Shown here: piece by piece, positions 8,670 to 18,461 of the stretch | How positions within the stretch are numbered: position 1 is the stretch's first letter | How the letters are laid out: each line of letters begins with the position of its first letter | Assembly (NCBI GenBank): GCA_902792685.1 | Contig: CADBAP010000001.1 | Location: 1-63,319, forward strand | Direction: 5' to 3' | DNA length: 63,319 nt | Source of the DNA: an uncultured Prevotellaceae bacterium | Lineage (GTDB): Bacteria; Bacteroidota; Bacteroidia; Bacteroidales; Bacteroidaceae | Program-made: the position numbers and the translations under genes | Notes under the pieces: generated by a model | What the model was told of the DNA's origin: nothing | Database searches by the model: none | The model's input: the letters and a program-made list of their open reading frames with translations, nothing else

Positions 8670-11600
8670 TTATAAAGTTTCCGTTTTCTTTTTTCCAGCT
8701 TTGGCAAGCGTAATGACGAAGCAAACTCCTTGGTCTGTTTTCTCGGCAATAATACCACAACCGCGATGATTGGTACTTTCACCCATATCTCTCACAATCT
8801 GCCGACATAGCAGATATGGGATGTGTTTCATGTCCGGAGTAAAGAGCATTCTACATTCCGACTCCGAAAGGTGTATGCCAGGTATTTGTACCTCATATTC
8901 CACATACTGTGCATTCTTTTCTGAACTGCTAACCCGAATCTCTGAGGATGGACTTTGCCGTTTCAGGATGGAGAACAGATATTGAAGCATCTCCTTGTCG
9001 CCATATACATATTGACCATACAGTTCTACAATTTCTGTTTTCTGTTTGATGGTATCAACCTGTCGCATGGCTTGAGAACTTAGGATATAATAGAGTTCTT
9101 TGTAATAGACTGCCAATTGCGACATATAGTCGAGATGTTGGTCTGTACCATCAATAAGCTGTTGGATACGGGACGGATAATACATCGTCTCGTGCTTCAA
9201 TGTAGAAAGACAGTTGTCGAGAATGCTATTGCTGATATGCAATCGTTCATTCTCCAAATCGGCCCGACGACAGTTGTCCTGTACCAATTCTATATTGGTT
9301 TGGCTGGTCTCGCTGCGTTCAACTGACATACGCAAGGCATCTGTAATCTGCTGTACGATATTCCGCAACTCATCCGGGAAGCGGTCGCTTGTAAGCGGTT
9401 CTATGAGTGCCATCTTTTCAGACGCTGTCTGCTGGTCTAACAAGATTCGGTTGATGCGACGGACACTATCCAGGCAGAACCGTTCGTGCAGTCGGTGACG
9501 ATAATAGATGAAATAGTAGGCAGGAATGATTGACAACAGGAGAATCACCAACAGGATAACAGCTATCGTCTTGTTGGTTTCTGATATTTTCATCACACGC
9601 ACATATTCACCCAAACTGTTATCCGCGGAGATTTCCTTGAACAGTTGCGTATATACCTTATTATTATAGCGATAAAGCGACCATTGATGAAGAGCTAAAG
9701 CTGCTACGGCAACCTCGTTGCGCATATCCAGAATAACACCGTAATCCATCGCCAGACTATCGTTATACCACACAATTTCTGCAGGCGTTTGCGAGTGGTT
9801 GTCGTCCATCGTCATAAAGGTTTTACCTTTTGGATGAATCTTCCGATAATACGCATTTAAATACTGTCGGCAACTGTCGGCATATACCAATGTCTTGGCA
9901 TAGGTACCGTTAATGTTGCCGTAGTATGCAGAATCGGCATAGACAGCTGCTTTGAGCAGTTCTGCCGAATGGATGGTATCCGCAGTATGATGATGTGGGA
10001 TATATTTTTTATTTTGCGCGAAGAGAGAACCTGGAAGCATGAGCATTGCAACGATGATGATTCGGGTGATTCCTTTTGGTAAACGGAAGAAGAAACGGCT
10101 ACCCTTCCCTTCTTCGCTTTCCGCACCGATGGTACAAACATGGAATATCTGACTGATCTTCCTGTATTTCTCAATGATACCCTTACAGTTCATCAAACCA
10201 AAACCGTGAGAAAGCGGTTTCTGTAAAGCGTTTCCAGACTCTGTAGTATTCAGCAGCGGTTTGTGATCGAACAGATGTTCTAACTGACTTTCAGTCATAC
10301 CCACACCAGAATCGGTAATGGATACCTCCACATAATCATCAGATGTAGTTGCCTGAATGTTAACCGCTCCCCCTTCAGGTGTGAATTTTCTGGCATTATC
10401 AGCCAACGTGTTCAACATAAATAAGGTGAGAATTCGATCTGCTTTGACAACGGTATCTGTATCTGTTACATCCAAGGTCACACCTTTCAGTTGAAAACTC
10501 ATGCGACCACGTTTAACGATATCGAAGAGCGACTGCAAAGGGAAGCTCTCGATTTGCAGACTGAGTTCTCCCTGGCGCATCTGAATCCACTCGGTCAGCA
10601 CATCATTGTAATCATTAATTTGCTTGGTGAGTTCTGAGATATAGGTATAGCGTTCCTGACGGGTATTCTCATCTTCCTGGTTATGCTCCAGACGATTGAT
10701 TTCATGAATCATCCGGTCTATGAAAGGGGTGATACTGTTGATAACCGATACCTTAGCCCGTTGTTCAAGATTGCGTTTTTTGTTATTAGCCAGATGGAGT
10801 TCGCTGATCGCAAGTTGCTCGTTGGCTTCTTCATACTGCTCTTCCAACTCTTCCATATACCGTTCGTTACGATCTTGCCATTCTTTCAAGGGCTCTAATA
10901 AGGGTGTCAGATTTTGTTTTCCGCTATGTCGGCGAAGGTAATAGAACAGCAACAATAAAGCGAGCAAAGTAACAATAGCGATAACAACAGCCAGCATCAT
11001 ATAGTTGAGCTGCATGGAAGAACGATTCAACTGGTCGGCACGTGACTCCAGATATCGGTCCTGACGGGTTTGTTCCTGTAAGTCTAAATAGATATTCCTG
11101 TTCTCATCGCTACTTTGTTTGTTGTCAACAGCAGAATAGGCCATACTCAACTGCTCACGGATAGATGCCACCAAGTCGGGAGCTTGTTCAATAGCTTGAT
11201 TCTCGTGGAGTGCTTTCTCCAAACAGATAATCGCTGATGTATAGTCTGCTATCTGGAAATAACAGGATGCAAGCGTACGATAGGAACCAGCCGTCTGATA
11301 CACGTCGCCAAAAGAAGTAAACATCTCCAGAGAACGTTGCGCCAAATTACCAGCCAACAAACTATCGGGCATGTGGTCAACATTCAGAAACTTCATGGCA
11401 GGCAAGTTGTCGGTAATCAGTTGCTCGCGAGCAGCCTGGGTACTCAGGTGTTCACTGATGGCCTGCATGGAGTTTGCCTCCCAATAAGGATAGTTCTGTT
11501 GACGGGCTGTAAGGTAACAACGCATCAGATGGTCAAACTCCGTCTGTAGAATCTCGGCTTGCGTACCTCTTGTGACAATCCCTCCTGCACCCACATTATA

Positions 11601-12242
11601 GAGATAAGCCAGATACTGTGCCGTATCCTGTTCTATATCATCGACACGGATTTGTTCGATGGCCTCCGCAGATTTTGCTTCTAAACCTACATAATAATAA
11701 TAGGTGGAAGTAACGATATGAAACTCTGAACAAGCATAGTCCATACGGGCTTTTTCATGGGAAGTAAGCAAGTGCAAGTCTTCTGATATACGACGTATGC
11801 GCCTAAGGGCACTTTCGTGGTAGTCGTAAAAATCCTTGTTGTGGGATTCGCGTTGACATAAACGCATACGTTGCACATCAGCCACAAGAAGCTCAACCTG
11901 ACTGTCGGTTATCTCATCGATACTATCCAGTAAACTATAAGCTTGCTTATATTTCATCTTCGTAATATATACGTGAACCAGATTGTTCAAAGCCTCTGCC
12001 CTACCTGCATCATAATCACTATAAATCATAGCATGGCGGGCACACGAATCGAGAAGTGCTAATGCCTTGTGAGCATACACTTCCGTAGAATCAATATTAC
12101 GATAATGAAATGAATAAGATTGTTCGTTCAACTTGTCAACGGCTTTTCTATCAGGTGTTGTACAAGCTGAAAGAAACCACACGGAACATAAAATTGGGAT
12201 TATGGAGAGGAACCGTCCTCTACCATAATCCCATATCCGCAA
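8670..12242 (-). CDS. Very large tandem sensor histidine kinase (DUF5112/DUF5113-like), lipoprotein N-terminus
   Basis: About 1190 residues built as two sensor-kinase modules. Module 1: lipobox FLSAC, a TPR-like helical sensor region, a transmembrane segment (MLAVVIAIVTLLALLLLFYY), a possible phospho-acceptor helix (MIHEINRLEH) and an intact HATPase with N box NTLADNARKF, G1 TDSGVGM and G2 GFGLMNC. Module 2 begins with a second hydrophobic signal-like segment (IIIVAMLMLPGSLFAQ), then an extracytoplasmic region, a second membrane segment, an H-box-like LKHETMYYPSRI and a degenerate ATPase region lacking a recognisable N box. No ATG gives the signal sequence. TTG at 12242, 7 bp after the eda stop, is chosen; TTG at 12278 would overlap eda. 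DUF names are recalled, not searched. Confidence 0.8.
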   Translation of the reverse strand: MRIWDYGRGRFLSIIPILCSVWFLSACTTPDRKAVDKLNEQSYSFHYRNIDSTEVYAHKALALLDSCARHAMIYSDYDAGRAEALNNLVHVYITKMKYKQAYSLLDSIDEITDSQVELLVADVQRMRLCQRESHNKDFYDYHESALRRIRRISEDLHLLTSHEKARMDYACSEFHIVTSTYYYYVGLEAKSAEAIEQIRVDDIEQDTAQYLAYLYNVGAGGIVTRGTQAEILQTEFDHLMRCYLTARQQNYPYWEANSMQAISEHLSTQAAREQLITDNLPAMKFLNVDHMPDSLLAGNLAQRSLEMFTSFGDVYQTAGSYRTLASCYFQIADYTSAIICLEKALHENQAIEQAPDLVASIREQLSMAYSAVDNKQSSDENRNIYLDLQEQTRQDRYLESRADQLNRSSMQLNYMMLAVVIAIVTLLALLLLFYYLRRHSGKQNLTPLLEPLKEWQDRNERYMEELEEQYEEANEQLAISELHLANNKKRNLEQRAKVSVINSITPFIDRMIHEINRLEHNQEDENTRQERYTYISELTKQINDYNDVLTEWIQMRQGELSLQIESFPLQSLFDIVKRGRMSFQLKGVTLDVTDTDTVVKADRILTLFMLNTLADNARKFTPEGGAVNIQATTSDDYVEVSITDSGVGMTESQLEHLFDHKPLLNTTESGNALQKPLSHGFGLMNCKGIIEKYRKISQIFHVCTIGAESEEGKGSRFFFRLPKGITRIIIVAMLMLPGSLFAQNKKYIPHHHTADTIHSAELLKAAVYADSAYYGNINGTYAKTLVYADSCRQYLNAYYRKIHPKGKTFMTMDDNHSQTPAEIVWYNDSLAMDYGVILDMRNEVAVAALALHQWSLYRYNNKVYTQLFKEISADNSLGEYVRVMKISETNKTIAVILLVILLLSIIPAYYFIYYRHRLHERFCLDSVRRINRILLDQQTASEKMALIEPLTSDRFPDELRNIVQQITDALRMSVERSETSQTNIELVQDNCRRADLENERLHISNSILDNCLSTLKHETMYYPSRIQQLIDGTDQHLDYMSQLAVYYKELYYILSSQAMRQVDTIKQKTEIVELYGQYVYGDKEMLQYLFSILKRQSPSSEIRVSSSEKNAQYVEYEVQIPGIHLSESECRMLFTPDMKHIPYLLCRQIVRDMGESTNHRGCGIIAEKTDQGVCFVITLAKAGKKKTETL
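12196..12232 (-). promoter_or_regulatory. Long hairpin between eda and the sensor kinase
   Basis: GGGATTATGG-AGAGGA pairs with TCCTCT-A-CCATAATCCC around the loop ACCG, giving a 16-bp stem with a single bulged base. On the minus strand it begins 17 bases after the eda stop and is followed by AATTTTATG, so it is terminator-shaped but with a weak U-run. It overlaps the signal-peptide codons of the kinase and could reduce its expression relative to kdgK-eda. Confidence 0.7.
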
Positions 12243-12249
12243 AGTGGTA

Positions 12250-12918
12250 TTATGCGCGAGCCTTAGCAACGTAGCCAAGAGCCTCCTTACACTTGTCAGT
12301 TACATACTGCCAGTCGCCAGCCTGTACTTTGTCTTTCGGGAAGAGTTTTGATCCCATACCAACACAATATACACCAGCTTTGAACCAGCCTTTCAAATTC
12401 TCTTCTTCTGGAGCTACACCACCAGTAACCATGATCTTTGACCAAGGCATCGGGGCTTTCAGACCCTTTACCATGTTTGGACCGACAACGTCACCGGGGA
12501 ATACCTTCGTCAGATCGCAACCCAACTCCTGAGCCTTACCGATTTCAGATACTGTCATACAGCCTGGGCAGTAAGGAACAAGACGACGGTTGCATACAGG
12601 AGCGATGTCCGGATTGAACAGCGGACCAACTACGAAGTTAGCACCCAACTGAATGTAGAGAGAAGCCGTAGGAGCATCTACAACAGAACCAATACCAAGT
12701 GCAAGTTCTGGACACTCTTTGTCTGCCCATTTTACCAATTCACCAAAAATCTCGTGTGCGAAGTCGCCACGATTGGTAAACTCAAATGCACGCACACCGC
12801 CTTCGTAGCATGCTTTTACTACATTTTTACAGGTTTCCAAATCCTTGTGATAGAATACGGGAACCATACCTGTATCGCCGATTTTTTTCAATACGGCTAT
12901 CTTATCAAACTTTGCCAT
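12250..12918 (-). CDS. eda: KDPG/KHG aldolase
   Basis: A 222-residue class I aldolase that splits 2-keto-3-deoxy-6-phosphogluconate into pyruvate and glyceraldehyde-3-phosphate. Family marks: [11 protein letters not shown] (the E-TNR motif with the catalytic Glu), GIGSVVD, and the Schiff-base Lys in [10 protein letters not shown] followed by KIMVTGGV. The length is normal for the family. It lies downstream of the KDG kinase and opposite the altronate dehydratase, completing the lower hexuronate (Ashwell) pathway. The 69-bp gap from kdgK holds a CTAG repeat array. Confidence 0.95.
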   Translation of the reverse strand: MAKFDKIAVLKKIGDTGMVPVFYHKDLETCKNVVKACYEGGVRAFEFTNRGDFAHEIFGELVKWADKECPELALGIGSVVDAPTASLYIQLGANFVVGPLFNPDIAPVCNRRLVPYCPGCMTVSEIGKAQELGCDLTKVFPGDVVGPNMVKGLKAPMPWSKIMVTGGVAPEEENLKGWFKAGVYCVGMGSKLFPKDKVQAGDWQYVTDKCKEALGYVAKARA

Positions 12919-12933
12919 AATTTTTTTTATTAT

Positions 12934-12980
12934 CTAGGAGGTCCTAGGAAGACCTAGGAGGTCCTAGGAGATCCTAGGGG
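12934..12980. repeat. 10-bp tandem repeat with CTAG cores (x5) between kdgK and eda
   Basis: CTAG occurs at 12934, 12944, 12954, 12964 and 12974, exactly 10 bp apart, in units close to CTAGGAGGTC. CCTAGG cores are self-complementary, so the transcript could fold into several alternative hairpins between the two genes. Confidence 0.9.
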
Positions 12981-12987
12981 TTAAACT

Positions 12988-14010
12988 TTATCTCTGAACA
13001 CGGCCATTTGCATTTCCACCAGCAAGACTTTCAACTTCATCAACACCAACAAGGTTGAAGTCGCCATTGATCGTGTGCTTCAATGCAGATGCAGCAACAG
13101 CAAACTCAAGAGCTTCGCCCTGTGTCGGCTTGGTGAGCAGACCATGAATCAGACCACCAGAGAAAGAGTCGCCACCACCTACACGGTCGATAATCGGGTT
13201 GATTTCGTAACGCTTGCTCTGATAGAACTCCTTACCGTCGTAAATCAAAGCCTTCCAACCGTTGAAGGTTGCAGAGAAACTTTCACGAAGCGTAGAAACA
13301 ACATACTTGAAACCGAACTGCTCTTTCATCTGCTTGAAAATGTTCTCATAACCAGAAGCATCGGTAACACCGCCTTCCACATCAGCATCGGGTTTGAAAC
13401 CGAGGCAAAGCTCAGCATCTTCCTCATTACCGATACATACATCAACATACTGCATCAAAGGACGCATGATAGAGATGGCTTTCTCTGAAGTCCACAACTT
13501 CTTGCGGAAGTTCAAGTCAACAGAAACTGTTACACCATGACGCTTTGCAGCCTCACAAGCGAGTTTTGTCAACTCAGCTGCCTTGTCGGAAATGGCAGGA
13601 GTAATACCAGACCAGTGGAACCAAGCAGCACCTTCCATAATCTTATCGAAATCGAAGTCTGCAACGTCAGCCTCTGCAATAGAAGAATGTGCACGATCGT
13701 AAATAACTTTTGAAGGACGCATAGAAGCACCTGTCTCAGCATAGTAAAGACCAACACGGTCACCACCACGGGCAACAAAGTCAGTGTTAACTCCATAACG
13801 GCGAAGTGCATTCACTGCAATTTGTCCGATTTCATGTTTTGGCAACTTGGATACGAAATATGCATCATGACCGTAGTTTGCTACGCTGACTGCTACGTTA
13901 GCCTCACCACCACCTGGGATGATACGGAATGATTCACTCTGAATAAAACGATCGTTTCCTTGCGGAGAAAGGCGAAGCATGATTTCGCCCAATGTTACAA
14001 TTTTAGCCAT
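12988..14010 (-). CDS. kdgK: 2-keto-3-deoxygluconate kinase (PfkB family)
   Basis: A 340-residue PfkB-family sugar kinase. The N-terminal signature PGGGEANVAVSVANYG and the C-terminal DRVGGGDSFSGGLIHG, with the catalytic Asp in GGGD, are both present. Context points to 2-keto-3-deoxygluconate: it is followed by eda and divergent from a LacI regulator and altronate dehydratase, so the product KDG of that pathway would be phosphorylated here. It is first gene of the minus-strand unit. No clear TAnnTTTG promoter is seen upstream; the closest match is TATATTTA. Confidence 0.9.
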   Translation of the reverse strand: MAKIVTLGEIMLRLSPQGNDRFIQSESFRIIPGGGEANVAVSVANYGHDAYFVSKLPKHEIGQIAVNALRRYGVNTDFVARGGDRVGLYYAETGASMRPSKVIYDRAHSSIAEADVADFDFDKIMEGAAWFHWSGITPAISDKAAELTKLACEAAKRHGVTVSVDLNFRKKLWTSEKAISIMRPLMQYVDVCIGNEEDAELCLGFKPDADVEGGVTDASGYENIFKQMKEQFGFKYVVSTLRESFSATFNGWKALIYDGKEFYQSKRYEINPIIDRVGGGDSFSGGLIHGLLTKPTQGEALEFAVAASALKHTINGDFNLVGVDEVESLAGGNANGRVQR

Positions 14011-14168
14011 TTTAGTTTACTTTAAATATAGTTTGTTATTGAATAAAAAAATATAATCTAATTACCATAAAATGTCACGTCCTCACAATTTCGTCACAAA
14101 ATTAGCGTTTTTTTTCGGATAAGCGAAATAAAAACTGTTTTTTTTCTTTTTTTTATTAAAAATAGCGC

Positions 14169-14182
14169 TGTGCGTTCGCACA
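14169..14182. promoter_or_regulatory. Perfect palindrome TGTGCG-TT-CGCACA, candidate LacI-family operator
   Basis: Two 6-bp arms with a 2-bp centre sit where the -33 element of the downstream promoter (-7 TAACTTTG at 14199) would fall. Position and symmetry fit a site where the regulator encoded at 14302 represses its own promoter and perhaps the divergent kdgK-eda unit. Confidence 0.6.
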
Positions 14183-14198
14183 ATTCAAGTTTTATTGT

Positions 14199-14206
14199 TA
14201 ACTTTG
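14199..14206 (+). promoter_or_regulatory. -7 promoter element TAACTTTG for the LacI-type regulator
   Basis: Exact match to the Bacteroidetes -7 consensus TAnnTTTG, 95 bp upstream of the start at 14302. No TTTG lies at -33; the palindrome at 14169 occupies that place. Confidence 0.7.
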
Positions 14207-14301
14207 CAGCGAAGAAGACGGATAAATCGTCTAATTACTTCCCTTCGGTCAATGACCGTTGGTTGTCAAATTAACTAATCGTCTAATCGATAAATATTAG
14301 A

Positions 14302-15366
14302 ATGGCTGCTAAAATCAGAATCAAAGATATCGCAGAACGGGCGGGTGTGTCAGTAGGAACTGTTGACCGTGTATTACACAACCGACCAAATGTGTCTAAA
14401 CCTGCATTGCAAAAAGTAAAACAAGCGTTGAGCGATATGAACTATCAGCCCAATATGTATGCAAGTGCGCTGGCATATAATCGTTCTTATACTTTTATCT
14501 GTTTGATGCCCGATCATGCATCAGAAGCATATTGGGAGGAAATCGAAACCGGCGCAGGAAAAGCTTGCGAAGCACGACGTGACTTTCATATTGACTTGAA
14601 GTTTTCTTTTTACAAGCGTTTCGACCCAGACTCTTTTCGCGAAGAAAGCCAACAATGCCTTCAATTAAACCCAGATGGTGTCATTGTGGTTCCAACCGAT
14701 TTGGAAACGACCCGTCAGTTTACGGATCAGCTACATGACAACAACATTCCGTTTATTCTTCTCGATTCCTATATGCCTGACCTGAAGCCACTGTCTTTTT
14801 TCGGACAGGACTCGTTTCAGAGTGGATATTTTGCAGCGCGTATGCTCATGCTCATCGCACATAGTGAAAAGGAAATCATGCTCATGAAACAGACACGAAA
14901 CGGAAAGGTTCCCAGCAAACAGCAAGATAACCGCGAAGTGGGATTCCGCCATTATATGCACGATCACTTTCCCAGCGTAATCATTCACGATGTCAACCTA
15001 CCGCTGGACGAAGAAAGAAAGAGCTATTCACGTATCTTGGAAAACTTCTTCGTCAGCCATCCGAAGGTTCATCACTGCATCACCATGAGTTCAAAAGCTC
15101 ATCTCGTAGGTGACTTCTTATTGAAAACCAATCGTCGCAACGTACAGATTATGGGATACGATGTGGTTGAGAAAAACGCTAAATGTTTGCGTCAAGGTTC
15201 TATTTCTTTTTTGATAGCACAACATGCTTTCATGCAGGGTTATCATTGTGTCGATACCCTCTTCCGTGCCATCGTGTTGAAGAAAAAAGTACGTCCGGTC
15301 AATTACATGCCTATCGAGCTGCTAACCAGAGAGAATATTGATTTCTATCAGCGTGATATGGTATAG
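14302..15366 (+). CDS. LacI-family transcriptional regulator
   Basis: A 354-residue repressor. It has an N-terminal LacI helix-turn-helix (IKDIAERAGVSVGTVDRVLH, hinge region about 45-60) followed by a periplasmic-binding-protein-like sugar-sensing domain of the type 1 fold (FICLMPDHASEAYWEEIETG, then DGVIVVPTD and PFILLDSYMP). It is divergent from kdgK-eda and 76 bp upstream of uxaA, so it most likely controls hexuronate use with a pathway sugar acid or phosphate as effector. Effector identity is inference. Confidence 0.92.
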   Translation: MAAKIRIKDIAERAGVSVGTVDRVLHNRPNVSKPALQKVKQALSDMNYQPNMYASALAYNRSYTFICLMPDHASEAYWEEIETGAGKACEARRDFHIDLKFSFYKRFDPDSFREESQQCLQLNPDGVIVVPTDLETTRQFTDQLHDNNIPFILLDSYMPDLKPLSFFGQDSFQSGYFAARMLMLIAHSEKEIMLMKQTRNGKVPSKQQDNREVGFRHYMHDHFPSVIIHDVNLPLDEERKSYSRILENFFVSHPKVHHCITMSSKAHLVGDFLLKTNRRNVQIMGYDVVEKNAKCLRQGSISFLIAQHAFMQGYHCVDTLFRAIVLKKKVRPVNYMPIELLTRENIDFYQRDMV

Positions 15367-15369
15367 TTG

Positions 15370-15400
15370 AAGGAGACAAGGAGTCAAGGAGACAAGGAGT
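15370..15400. repeat. 8-bp tandem repeat AAGGAG(A/T)C x4
   Basis: Four units AAGGAGAC, AAGGAGTC, AAGGAGAC, AAGGAGT lie just after the stop of the LacI-type gene. A related array in the opposite orientation follows the HD gene (34858-34917). Confidence 0.85.
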
Positions 15401-15442
15401 ATTAAATAATTAGCATAAATTATAAAATTCTAAATAACAACT

Positions 15443-16939
15443 ATGGAACTATCAGCATTTTTGAAAATCAACCCCGCCGACTCAGTGGTTGTTTGTTTGC
15501 GTCCCATGAAGAAGGGCGAAGTGATTGACATCGACGGCAAGCAGATTACACTTCTGCAAGATACACCTGCCGGACATAAAGTTCTCATCAATGACACGAC
15601 AGAGGGTACCGACATTATCAAATACGGCTATCCTATCGGTCATGCAAAGAAAGAACTGAAAGCTGGTGAATGGGTTAACGAAGACAATCTGAAAACCAAT
15701 CTTTCGGGCACACTTGAATACGAATACAAGCCTGTCAACGAAAAACTGACCATCAAAAACGACAATCGAACCTTTAAAGGATATGTACGCAAGAATGGTG
15801 ATGTTGGTGTACGTAACGAAATATGGGTTGTACCAACTGTTGGATGCGTCAACGGTATTGCAGAAGAGTTGGTGAAACGACTCACTGAAGAAACCAAGCT
15901 CGAAGGTATTGATGCTATTCACGCTTGGCACCACAACTATGGTTGTTCCCAGCTTTCTGAGGACCACGAGAACACCCGCAAAGTGTTGCGCGACATCGTA
16001 CTTCATCCCAATGCAGGAGCTGTATTAGTACTCTCCTTAGGCTGCGAAAACAACCAGCCAGAGGACTTTATGGCGATGTTGGGCGATTACGACAAAGACC
16101 GCATCAAACTGCTTGTTACCCAACGTGTTGAAGGTGATGAAATCGAGGAAGGCTTGAAGATAATGCGTGGACTTTATGCTATCGCAAAAGAAGACAAGCG
16201 CGAGGATGTTCCCGTAAGCAAATTACGTGTTGGGTTGAAGTGTGGTGGTTCCGATGGATTTAGCGGAATTACCGCTAATCCGCTCGTTGGTGAGTTTAGC
16301 GATTGGCTCGTTGCACAAGGAGGAACGAGTGTGCTGACTGAGGTGCCAGAAATGTTTGGTGCAGAAACTATTCTGATGAACCGTTGTGAAACTCCGGAAC
16401 TGTTCACCCAAACTGTTAGCCTCATTAATAACTTTAAGAACTATTTCCTTTCTCATGGTGAGCCTGTAGGCGAAAATCCGAGTCCGGGAAATAAAGCTGG
16501 AGGTATCTCTACCCTTGAAGACAAAGCATTGGGCTGTACTCAGAAGTGTGGACGTGCACCTGTTAGTGGTGTAATGGAATATGGCGATCGTTTGCAGAAT
16601 ACTGGTCTCAATCTGCTTTCAGCACCAGGCAACGACCTTGTTGCTTCTACGGCACTGGCTTCCTGCGGTTGTCACATCGTGCTTTTCACCACAGGGCGCG
16701 GAACACCTTTTGGCACCTTTGTACCTACGATGAAGATTGCCACCAACCCCACCCTTGCCAAGAACAAGCCAAACTGGGTGGACTTCTCTGCAGGACAGTT
16801 GGTAGAAGGTCGTACCATGCAGGAGATTGTTCCAGAATTCATCGACAAGGTACTGGCTGTTGCCAGCGGTGAGCCTGCACGCAATGAAGTAAACGGCTAT
16901 CGCGAAATATCCATCTTTAAAAATGGTGTAACCCTCTAA
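15443..16939 (+). CDS. uxaA: Altronate dehydratase
   Basis: A 498-residue enzyme that dehydrates D-altronate to 2-keto-3-deoxygluconate. It has an N-terminal SAF domain (about residues 1-90) and a C-terminal catalytic domain with IHAWHHNYGCSQLSEDH, VLSLGCENNQ, LKCGGSDGFSG and CGCHIVLFTTGRGTP, the Cys/His-rich metal-binding features of UxaA/GarD enzymes. The length matches the E. coli protein, so it is not split as in some Firmicutes. Its product feeds kdgK and eda encoded across the divergent region. UxaB, UxaC and UxuA are not in the window. Confidence 0.94.
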   Translation: MELSAFLKINPADSVVVCLRPMKKGEVIDIDGKQITLLQDTPAGHKVLINDTTEGTDIIKYGYPIGHAKKELKAGEWVNEDNLKTNLSGTLEYEYKPVNEKLTIKNDNRTFKGYVRKNGDVGVRNEIWVVPTVGCVNGIAEELVKRLTEETKLEGIDAIHAWHHNYGCSQLSEDHENTRKVLRDIVLHPNAGAVLVLSLGCENNQPEDFMAMLGDYDKDRIKLLVTQRVEGDEIEEGLKIMRGLYAIAKEDKREDVPVSKLRVGLKCGGSDGFSGITANPLVGEFSDWLVAQGGTSVLTEVPEMFGAETILMNRCETPELFTQTVSLINNFKNYFLSHGEPVGENPSPGNKAGGISTLEDKALGCTQKCGRAPVSGVMEYGDRLQNTGLNLLSAPGNDLVASTALASCGCHIVLFTTGRGTPFGTFVPTMKIATNPTLAKNKPNWVDFSAGQLVEGRTMQEIVPEFIDKVLAVASGEPARNEVNGYREISIFKNGVTL

Positions 16940-16968
16940 TTCTTTTAATAAAACAATTCTAAATACAT

Positions 16969-18450
16969 ATGGCAAAAGAATTAAAAGAAATGACAAAAAG
17001 AGCCGAGAACTACAGTCAGTGGTTCAACGACTTGGTCGTAAAGGCTGATTTAGCAGAACAAAGTGCTGTGCGCGGATGTATGGTCATCAAGCCTTATGGC
17101 TATGCCATCTGGGAAAAGATGCAGCAGCAGTTGGATAAGATGTTTAAAGAAACAGGTGCGCAGAATGCCTACTTCCCACTGCTCATACCGAAATCGTTCT
17201 TAAGTCGTGAGGCTGAGCATGTTGAAGGTTTTGCAAAGGAATGTGCCGTCGTTACCCACTACCGTCTTCGTGCCAAAGAAGATAAAAGCGGTGTAGAGGT
17301 TGATCCTGCTGCTAAACTGGAAGAGGAACTCATCGTGCGTCCGACATCTGAAACAATTATCTGGAATACATACAAAAACTGGATTCAGTCGTATCGCGAT
17401 CTGCCGCTGATGTGCAACCAATGGTGTAACGTGATGCGTTGGGAAATGCGTACCCGTCCATTCCTTCGCACATCGGAATTTCTGTGGCAAGAAGGTCACA
17501 CTGCACATGCAACCCGCGAAGAAGCCGAGGAGGAAGCAAAGAAGATGCTGCATGTATATGCAAAGTTTGCTGAAGAATGGATGGCTGTTCCTGTTGTGCA
17601 GGGTGTAAAGAGTGAAACTGAACGTTTCGCTGGTGCTTTGGATACCTATACCATTGAGGCGATGATGCAAGATGGAAAGGCACTACAGAGTGGTACCAGC
17701 CACTTCTTAGGTCAGAACTTCGCAAAAGCATTTGAGGTGACATTCCTCAATAAAGAAAACAAACCGGAATATGTATGGGCAACATCATGGGGTGTTAGTA
17801 CCCGCCTGATTGGTGCGCTCATCATGACTCATAGCGACGACAACGGTCTCGTATTACCGCCGCGTCTCGCTCCAATTCAGGTGGTTATCGTTCCGATTAC
17901 AAAGGGCGCCGACCAATTGGCAGCTATTACAGAGAAACTGACACCTATTATTAATGAGCTACGTGCAGCTGGCATTAGTGTAAAATATGACGATGCCGAC
18001 AACAAACGTCCTGGATTCAAGTTTGCCGACTATGAACTGAAGGGTGTGCCCGTTCGTCTGGTAATGGGTGGCCGTGATTTGGAGAATGGTACTATCGAGG
18101 TGATGCGTCGTGACACCTTGGAGAAGGAAACGGTCAGTATCGATGGCATTGTTGCCTACGTAAAGAACTTGTTGGAAGACATCCAGAAGAATATCTTCGA
18201 GAAAGCTCGCAAATATCGTGACGAGCACATCTACGAGTGCGACAACTACGAGGAGTTCAAGGAGAAAGTGAAGGATGGTGGTTTCTTCCTCTGTCATTGG
18301 GATGGTACAGCCGAAACAGAGGCAAAGATCAAAGAAGAAACGCAAGCCACTATCCGCTGCGTACCATTTATGTTTGAACAGACTCCTGGTACTGATATGG
18401 TAAGCGGTAAACCTGCAAAATACCGTGTAATAATTGCAAGATCATATTAA
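16969..18450 (+). CDS. proS: Prolyl-tRNA synthetase (short, eukaryote/archaeal-like type)
   Basis: A 493-residue class II aminoacyl-tRNA synthetase. Visible: class II motif 2 region ([20 protein letters not shown]), RPTSETI, motif 3 ([16 protein letters not shown]) and an anticodon-binding domain (about 290-400) followed by the C-terminal zinc-binding-like domain that ends in Tyr. The absence of the internal YbaK-like editing insertion marks the short ProRS form common in Bacteroidetes. It starts 29 bp after uxaA but is presumably expressed independently of sugar catabolism; I saw no clean TAnnTTTG in the gap. Confidence 0.96.
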   Translation: MAKELKEMTKRAENYSQWFNDLVVKADLAEQSAVRGCMVIKPYGYAIWEKMQQQLDKMFKETGAQNAYFPLLIPKSFLSREAEHVEGFAKECAVVTHYRLRAKEDKSGVEVDPAAKLEEELIVRPTSETIIWNTYKNWIQSYRDLPLMCNQWCNVMRWEMRTRPFLRTSEFLWQEGHTAHATREEAEEEAKKMLHVYAKFAEEWMAVPVVQGVKSETERFAGALDTYTIEAMMQDGKALQSGTSHFLGQNFAKAFEVTFLNKENKPEYVWATSWGVSTRLIGALIMTHSDDNGLVLPPRLAPIQVVIVPITKGADQLAAITEKLTPIINELRAAGISVKYDDADNKRPGFKFADYELKGVPVRLVMGGRDLENGTIEVMRRDTLEKETVSIDGIVAYVKNLLEDIQKNIFEKARKYRDEHIYECDNYEEFKEKVKDGGFFLCHWDGTAETEAKIKEETQATIRCVPFMFEQTPGTDMVSGKPAKYRVIIARSY

Positions 18451-18461
18451 AAATAAACAAA

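Larger units (their letters stand above)
14011..14301. promoter_or_regulatory. Divergent control region between kdgK and the LacI-type regulator
   Basis: About 290 bp, AT-rich with several long T runs (14108-14160) and no coding potential I can support. It holds the TAACTTTG promoter element (14199-14206) and the palindromic operator candidate (14169-14182) listed separately. Confidence 0.7.
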
